NCBI GenBank assembly: GCA_032622095.1
Contig: CP136064.1
Span: forward strand, 259,139,863 to 259,203,862
Length of the DNA stretch: 64,000 nt
Direction of reading: 5' to 3'
From: Siphonodentalium dalli
Lineage: Eukaryota; Mollusca; Scaphopoda; Gadilida; Siphonodentaliidae
Shown here: positions 57,166 through 64,000 of the stretch, piece after piece
How positions within the stretch are numbered: position 1 is the stretch's first letter
Layout: each line of letters starts with the position of its first letter
Translations under genes and position numbers: made by a program
The notes under the pieces: generated by a model
What the model was told of the DNA's origin: nothing
The model's input: the letters and a program-made list of their open reading frames with translations, nothing else
The model's database searches: none

Positions 57166-57477
57166 TCTTTATTGATTATTTTTGGGCAATCAATATATTC
57201 TTGTTGTTGTTATTGTTGTTGTTGTTGTTGTTGTTGGAACCTGATTATTGGAGACCATCGAATCAGATTGAGTACCCTTAATAATATTTTGATAATTTAA
57301 TTTCCCAACCAATATATTTAGTGTCAAATTTGTCTTTTTTGTTTGTTTTACTTTTTAGATCAACATTTGAATATTTTCCTACTTTCGGTAATTACTTCCG
57401 GGTGAAATCGCCATCATTCGAAAAATGTCCCAACCATAGGGGGTGTCAGTTATATATAGGTTGGAAACTCAAAATCA

Positions 57478-58690
57478 AGGTTCAGTTTCAGATTCAGTTT
57501 ATTCTGTTGATCGATATGTGGATATTACAGACAAAATGTTTATGACATCAATATATATTCAATTACGACATATAATAAAAAAATTTTTTAAATACATTTA
57601 TTCATTACTCTTGAATGAATTGGACCCAAAACTCAGGCACAGCCTATTTTATTGGATCAAAACAGAAAAATACAAAATAGACGAACAAGGACACATGACA
57701 ATTTAATGGTGTATATATCTTCTATCATGGAAATTCCTAATAATCATTAAGTATGAAGTCAGTAAATGAAACAAGGTTGTCCTGAAAATACTATTGATGG
57801 CAATAAGTAAAAATTTAGAGTTTAAAATGTTTCAATATTCAATTAAAGTTATGGTGAAATCATAACCATATAGATTTGAATGATGCGACACAGCCACTTG
57901 TATCAATCTGCAAGTTAAACTAAAGCAGAAAGGATATACTACAGTTGATATACAGTCTCTCAGTAGATTCAAAGTAAATATGAAGTTCATTACATATTGC
58001 TGAATTTGTATTAGAAACAACATGGGATACTCCACTAAGAAAATCTTTAATACAAATTTCACAATTTAGTTCTTTCAATGTTGATACTAATAATTCACGT
58101 TGTCTATAAAATAATGGGCAAAAGACTATGTGGTGTTCCGGATCCTCATAAGCATAACCACAACTACAGCTTGGATCATCAGTTAGAAACCTTTCATACT
58201 TATGAGCATTCAGATCACTACAGCCTAAGCGCAATTTAGCATGTATTATCTGGTTACATCTGCTCCCTTCATAACAGACTTTGGGCACCACTGCATTGGT
58301 TCTAGTCAAGTTAAATTTTAATTTAGATAGAGAATTTGTATTTAGTATATCAATGTCCACATTGTTCCACAGTCTCACACCAGAAGGAAAAAATGAATTA
58401 TAGAAACTTTTCAGTTTCCATTCGAATTCAATTAGTTTATCCACTCGAAAAGAGTAATCACATGTATCAGAGACCAGTCTTGGAATCTTCAGATAGAGAT
58501 ACTGCGGACAAATCCTATTCACAAGTTTAAACATCATAACTGCACCACATATTGTGTGAAGACCATCAAGGTGTTAATTTTCCAACTGAGTACATTTTGT
58601 CAAAGAGCAATTGCCCCAAACTGAGTCCGCATAATCAAATAGAGGTAATATAATAACAATAAATTTCACACGAGGAATACATGAGTGATT
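57478..58690 (-). mobile_element. 5'-truncated LINE relic (non-LTR, jockey/CR1-like C-terminus)
   Basis: A 205-codon frame at 57920-58537 reads like the end of a non-LTR ORF2: FFPSGVRLWNNVD, then CSCGYAYEDPEHHIVFCPLF (the C-x-C...H...C region) and RQRELL. Upstream, another frame reads FDYADSVWGNCSLTKC, the usual segment before it, so at least one frame change or internal loss is present. The 3' end near 57478 shows an AATAAACTGAATCTGAAACT tail. Reverse-transcriptase core and endonuclease are missing. Confidence 0.75.
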
Positions 58691-59044
58691 AGATATTTGG
58701 TAAGCTTCGGTTTGGGTGATGATTTCATGTACTGTGGGTGGGGAATTTATAGTCAGGGATGTATATAGGTATTTTTAAAATAGGGGTGGGTTCATGAAAT
58801 GTCAGTGTTATAGCCTCAGGTGGACTTGCCGAAATATCCTGGACTTTCCTTATGAAAGTTGCGATTCCTAATTGTCTTTTTATTTCTAGTCTTAAAGAGT
58901 TATGTGAGTTTGTGTGCATTCGGTCTTCTATAGAAATAGGGTTAATGAGTGCCAATGAAAATTCACAGATTTGGGGATTTTGGTGTTAGCGGATTAGTGG
59001 ATTAGCGGGCATCGATAATGACTGAGAAAAGCTACGCTGAACAT

Positions 59045-59400
59045 ACCCTTCTGCAAGGAGGGGGGGGGGTATAGTTGGAAATCCTAATTTGGACACCCCA
59101 AGTCCACTCGTTACGTCCCTGTCCACGTGTCGAGCTAGCCGGTGCGGTATAAACCCGTCTTCAAAATTCAGACCGAAATTCGATTCATATTATTCTGATA
59201 TTTGAATTTTCCAACCAATATATTTAGTGTAAAATATGTCATGTTTCTCTCTTTAGATCAACATATGAATATTTTCCTATACATTCTGTAAAACAGATCA
59301 TGGTGAATGTGGTGTTATAGCTACTGTAGCTAGGTTGGAAGCTGCAACCCATGGGGTATACCAATGAAGATTCACAAAGTTGGAATTTTGATCTTTAAAG
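59045..59400 (+). repeat. Dispersed block B (copy)
   Basis: Counterpart of 43266-43620, ending with the GTGGTGTTA...GGTATACCAATGAA segment. Confidence 0.65.
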
Positions 59401-60413
59401 GCCCACTTAATTTTCGAATCACTAGATCACATTATATACATTTGAAAGAGGAATCTACTACATATTGTATTATAAACTGATCCGTTCGAATAAACTGGGA
59501 ACATGTTGTTTTTGTCGAGGTACCGAGGTGTGTTCTGTGCTTAATTTGTATCCGAACTGTACTGCAAATCTATTTTTCTCAATGGAAGAGGAATAACTCT
59601 ATCTCTTAGATTGAATTCTGGTGCATTCTGGTTTGACAGGGGGTGGGGGTCTTGGAATGATACTGAAAATCTCTATCACTTGGTGAACACTCCTAGGCTA
59701 CAGCTGTTCCTTATATATTCTGGTGGAATATATATATGTTTGGTTCCTCTTCCAAATGGTATATAATATGGAATATGTTGTGTATAATGTTAGCTGGGCA
59801 TTCGAAAATTAAGTTGGTCTTTAAGGTGTGGGATTGGCATAGAGTTGGAAATTCTAAATTGGAGAAAAAGTTGTCATTTTTGTCACCCTCCCAACAAAGT
59901 CCCATCGTTACGTCCCTGTCCACGTGTCGAACAGCCGGCAGAAATCAATTTCCGTTGGATCATTATAAAGAACCATAACTCAGGCGTCTGTCATCACCGC
60001 GCATTAAGTCCCCAGCGCGGTACACCTGTCTTCTAGGGTTACACTCACTCGCCATTTACCTGTCACACGGTCCCGTGCCAGCGCTCATCCTGTGCTTTAA
60101 GACATATTTGTCCACGGCTTCTGTGTTGATTTTAGTAAAATTGCTCCATGTATTGTCAGAAGGTTTATAACATATTTATTGCTTAGTAAAAGATTTGGAT
60201 GGGATTTGGGGTATCAAATTTTGTCATCTTTTAATCACGGGGGACCACATACACAAATAAAGGGGGATCATCCAACGAGAATTTAATCATCGGAGTGTTG
60301 AAATATTCTCTCAAATAACGGATAAATAACCATCCGTCCATGTGTACAGGGACAGGAGCATGCGTACGTCGCTAATGTAATCTCTAACCCATCGCTTCAG
60401 GCGTGCGGATATA
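59401..60413. other. No gene; one block-B fragment
   Basis: 59830-59965 repeats the ACAAAGTCCCATCGTTACGT and GCAGAAATCAATTTCCGTTG segments seen at 43675 and 49680. Otherwise nothing is supported. Confidence 0.5.
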
Positions 60414-60873
60414 ATGTGACCCGCCATATCAAATCCAGTCGTAAGTCGGGATTTTGTTTACCCTGTGCCAATGCATTATCTTATATATGCGAGTCGACCA
60501 TAGGTCGCCTCGCATATATAAGAGAATGCATTGGCCTAACAATTTTTTATCATTTTTTAAAAATAAATGTTTCTTACAATTTTTAGGACTTAAAATAAAA
60601 AACATCCATTACCCTGCAGGGAGCCCCACACATATATAGAAGCATATAGAAGGGTGTCGTCTGCTCATGTTTGTCTGGGGCTCTGTGTGGGTGAAATTAT
60701 AAAATTATAAAGAATACAAGAAAAAATTATTAAAATTGTAAAAAATTGTTAGGCCAATGCATTCTATTATATATGCGAGGCGACCTATGGTCGACTTGCA
60801 TATATAAGAGAATGCATTGGCACAGGGTAAAAAAAATCCCGACTTACGACTGGATTTGATATGGCGGGTCATA
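60414..60873. mobile_element. ~460-bp MITE with hairpin-bearing ends, copy 2
   Basis: Same outer ends and two 68-bp hairpins as 41117-41588. The centre (AAACATCCATTACCCTGCAG...) is in the opposite direction, so the two copies are inverted relative to one another. Confidence 0.85.
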
Positions 60874-61439
60874 TATAGTTGCTATCAAGAACTCATGCAG
60901 TGGATGAGCTAGATAGTTATTGCAGGAGTTATTGTACATACAAGTGAAAGGGGTTATATGCATTTGACAAACATCTTTTATATGGTTGAGATGTGTTTGA
61001 TGATCAAAATCGGTACTTAATTTCCTTGTAAATTTCAGTTATAAATATAAATATGAGTTTTTAACATTTACTGATTTTTGTGTGTGCATTGCGAATTTCC
61101 ACAACTCGTTCGTATACATAGTTTATCCCACCAGACAAACGTTTATTTAAGAAATGACTGGAAGATCCCACACCTTTGGTCAAAATCACTTAGAAATTTC
61201 TACCTGGCACAATATTAAGTTGACACCCGAACGGAGGGGACCCTATGGGCACGTCCCTGACTAGTCCAAGTAAAGACCGGCACCTCCATCCCAATATCTT
61301 AGCCGGTTTTAGTACGAGAAGACTTGGACTAGTCCCTGACATACCACCATGTACCGAGGGCCTCGAGGTAAGGAGGGGCAGTGGTAATTTTGTTCAACAA
61401 AAGGAAATTGATTGCCTCGAGCTAGAACTCCCAAATTCG

Positions 61440-61622
61440 CGAACTTTCGTTATCACCCCCTCCCCCCGCACCGGCGCACCCCTCTCATTGGTTATCACCC
61501 CCCCCCCCCATACGTCGCACCGGTGCACCCCTCTCCTTGGTTATCACCCCCACATCGCACCGGCGCACCCCTCTCCTTGGTTATCACCCCCGCACCGCAC
61601 CGGCGCACCATATCCTTGATTG
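61440..61622 (+). repeat. ~40-bp C-rich minisatellite, four units
   Basis: Units contain CACCGGCGCACCCCTCTCCT and TGGTTATCACCCCC. The overlapping frames are repeat artefacts. Confidence 0.8.
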
Positions 61623-63242
61623 GAATTTTCCAACTACCTCCTCAAGCTTTCCAAATATTAAACTACATGTATTGGAAATTTCCGACCTGACACCCTCTCG
61701 GGGTTGTAAATTTCCCGCTAATAGCCATTTAAGTTCAATCCTTTGACAGACAGTAGGAAGATATGCGGCTGATTGTCTAAAATCAACAAGTTCCCCACTA
61801 AATAAATTCCACTAAATAAATTCCCCACTAAATACGGGTTGGAATATATCGAAATATGGCGGAAAATTCAGCCTATTTTTGTGTGAAATGTCCAACTGCA
61901 TGATGCTATGTGTCACATTTCCCCTCCCCGTCGCCAAGTCCCTGGGAGGCAAGGATTTTTGTTCGCTTTTGCCAATTTCACTGGTTGGTCAATTAGACTA
62001 TTGTGAACTGTCCGGAATGATATATGTACAGGCAGAGATAACAAATGTTAGTGACTTTTTTTCCAGATTTTGATCCAGGAAATAATAAACAGAAAAGGAG
62101 AATGTTTATTTTGCTTTTACCTGTAAACCCAGGTAAACCGGAAACAATTCTGACACGTATGATACTTTTTTTTACCTTTGGGCATTTTTTTGACTCACCC
62201 ACCACTCCACCCAATTTTTTTATTTTTAGCAAGTTTTCTCCGACAATTTTTTATCACCCACCCCATAGAGAAGAAAAAAAAATTCAGAATAATATTTGAA
62301 TTTTCACCATTGTCTGTTTCATATCAATTACATACTACAGGTTGGTGTATGTGATAACTCGGTTTGACATGCAGTGATTGCTCATGCAATATATTTCCAT
62401 GAATTTTATGATCGGAGTGACATAGACTGACATATACCGGGTATTTAGTAATTTTGCAACAAGAAACAATAAACACTGAAATTACATTATCTCTAAGTAT
62501 GAAGGCCAAAAATCATTTTGGAACTGTGAAAAAAAAGGCTTTTGAGGCCTCTTGACCACCCACCTACTCCCTCCATTATACGTGCTCTGAATAACAATTC
62601 AAGTTGGTTGATCCTCTCCTCCTATAAATCCAGGTAATATGTATAGGCTCGATTTTAATTAGATTGAGGCATGGATCAGAAATAGGATCTCATAGTGTTG
62701 GAGCAATTCAATTACTATTCGCAATCTGGTATCAGGTGTTAACGCCAACATATCGTCCGGAGTGCCAATTTACTGCCCGGAAATTATAGTCGTCACCACC
62801 GTCCCATTTTAATAATATCAATATGATGGCAGTTCCTTGGAAATTACACGGTCTCTGGCCATACATGGTAATCAAATCTATACAATCTTCCCGCACAACT
62901 AATTACAAATGCATACACCTATTGCTGTGTTGTGTGGTCGGATCTACGCACGTGACAACAGGGTTTTGGGGATATTTTAATCCCTCCCGATTCACTGGCA
63001 ACAATTGTTGTCAACAGCTTGACGCTTGATCCTGCAAATTATGGATGAGACCCTATGTTCTATATAAGGACATGTACGTCCATGTACGTCCCTGTCGCTG
63101 ACTACAAACAAGTCTTTTAAATAAATCATAAAATAATATGTTTGTCTTTACCCGTCTCCAAAAAAAAACACTGGTAAACCATGGTGAATACACGTGGTAT
63201 TTCCGTGGTGATTGGAACAGGTAAACTGATGTAATTTTACCA
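61623..63242. other. No gene recognised
   Basis: Short frames, a CCCACTAAATAAATTCC-type triple repeat near 61795-61835 and AT-rich DNA. Nothing else is supported. Confidence 0.5.
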
Positions 63243-64000
63243 GAGTCGTTATTTGGTGGGAATCCGGATTCAAAGCCTTTACGGGTGCGGGGCTAATTCC
63301 CGATTCTATGTCAGATTTTGAAATCCACGTGGTCTCCGAAACTATGTTTAATGTTCTCCCAGCGTCAAACATGGCTCATGTATTTGACACAAGTATCATT
63401 TGTATCTTATATTTATAAAGTTCTCGTTTGTTGTGAAAGTCATGCTTTTCTTCTATGCGTATATACACGGCACATAATTTGCTGCCAATCCGACGTAATC
63501 GCATCGTTTTTTCAAGTTAAAGTGTGTTTATTGATGAGGGCAAGCATTTAGTTCTAACAGCTCTAGGCCTCCTGAATCAAATTCCGAAGATGTTGTGAAG
63601 AACACACGAAACTTGTCAGTTGCACAGGGACGTGACGACAGGGGTTGTTGTGTGTTTCGACCCCCCCTCCCCGAACGTTGGTACAATTTGCTTAGCTGTG
63701 CAGTCATTCATACGTGAGGAAAAATCAGGATTCTTCAAGTTTGGACTAACTGTTCCAAATAATGATACGTACAAGCCAGCAAACGCAACAAACAAACCTG
63801 AGTTTAAATAAATACATATACAAACTTATGACTAACTCGGGAGAGGGGGTGTCTAGTGATCTGTATATATGTTCAACTTGTTTTGGTAGTCATGTGCTTT
63901 GCCATTACTAATTATTTATTTGTTCAGTGTAATAACACATGGGAGAGGAGGTACCCTTCAGTGAGTCAGCACTTGTCCTCCAATCCCATTGTATGTATAA
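63243..64000. mobile_element. Second copy of the 2.05-kb TIR element, cut by the window end
   Basis: Starts GAGTCGTTATTTGGTGGGAA and follows 47298-48055 closely to the window edge (shared CCACGTGGTCTCCGAAACTA, GCCAATCCGAC and CTCCTGAATCAAATTCCG). Confidence 0.8.

Noticed and set aside
61245-61746. Pro/His-rich overlapping frames
   Set aside because: Products of the C-rich ~40-bp minisatellite.

Overview
The window looks like a gene-poor, repeat-dense stretch of an invertebrate (metazoan) nuclear genome. It is AT-rich, its coding sequence is interrupted by introns with GT-AG borders, and it is packed with microsatellites, minisatellites and eukaryotic transposons (Polinton, Helitron, hAT-like, TTAA-type, LINE, SINE-like). 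I see no host housekeeping gene, rRNA, tRNA or CRISPR array, and I cannot name the species. A marine lophotrochozoan or deuterostome is a guess only.

Layout. 1-5.2 kb: the right part of a Polinton/Maverick (adintovirus-like) fossil with integrase, small membrane protein, penton, small basic protein, major capsid and protease parts. 5.4-16.2 kb: hairpins, a 100-bp near-perfect palindrome, an 88-bp minisatellite with a 7-unit higher-order repeat, a 1,035-bp unit present three times in tandem, and a 20-21-bp G/T minisatellite whose + strand almost lacks C. 16.6-18.4 kb: two nearly identical ~445-bp TIR elements around 0.9 kb of DNA, with the 8-bp target duplication on the outermost edges. 19.8-30.0 kb: a ~10.2-kb DNA transposon with 62-64-bp terminal inverted repeats and matching subterminal motifs. 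It carries two convergent genes: a C2H2 zinc-finger frame (+) and a spliced gene (-) joining a zinc finger, a YqaJ-type nuclease and a transposase-like region. 30-37 kb: paired paralogous segments with different insertions (one an extraordinary GC-rich nested palindrome), AT and CT microsatellites, a ~160-bp diverged repeat, a TTAA element and a TA-flanked MITE. 37-64 kb: a mosaic of dispersed blocks, including a block with relic zinc-finger coding, broken up by hAT-like, TTAA-type, fold-back, SINE-like and Helitron insertions. For several of these an uninterrupted paralogue lies elsewhere in the window and shows the empty site.

How the parts relate. The only real multi-gene system is the 10-kb transposon. 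Its two ends share the same motif set, and the two genes lie tail to tail between them, so the zinc-finger proteins may recognise the ends while the nuclease/transposase protein moves the element; that is inference. Both genes carry a lesion (one in-frame UGA, one frame change), so this copy is probably inactive but young. The rest is a layered record of insertion: element within element within repeat, with order readable from target duplications and empty-site paralogues.
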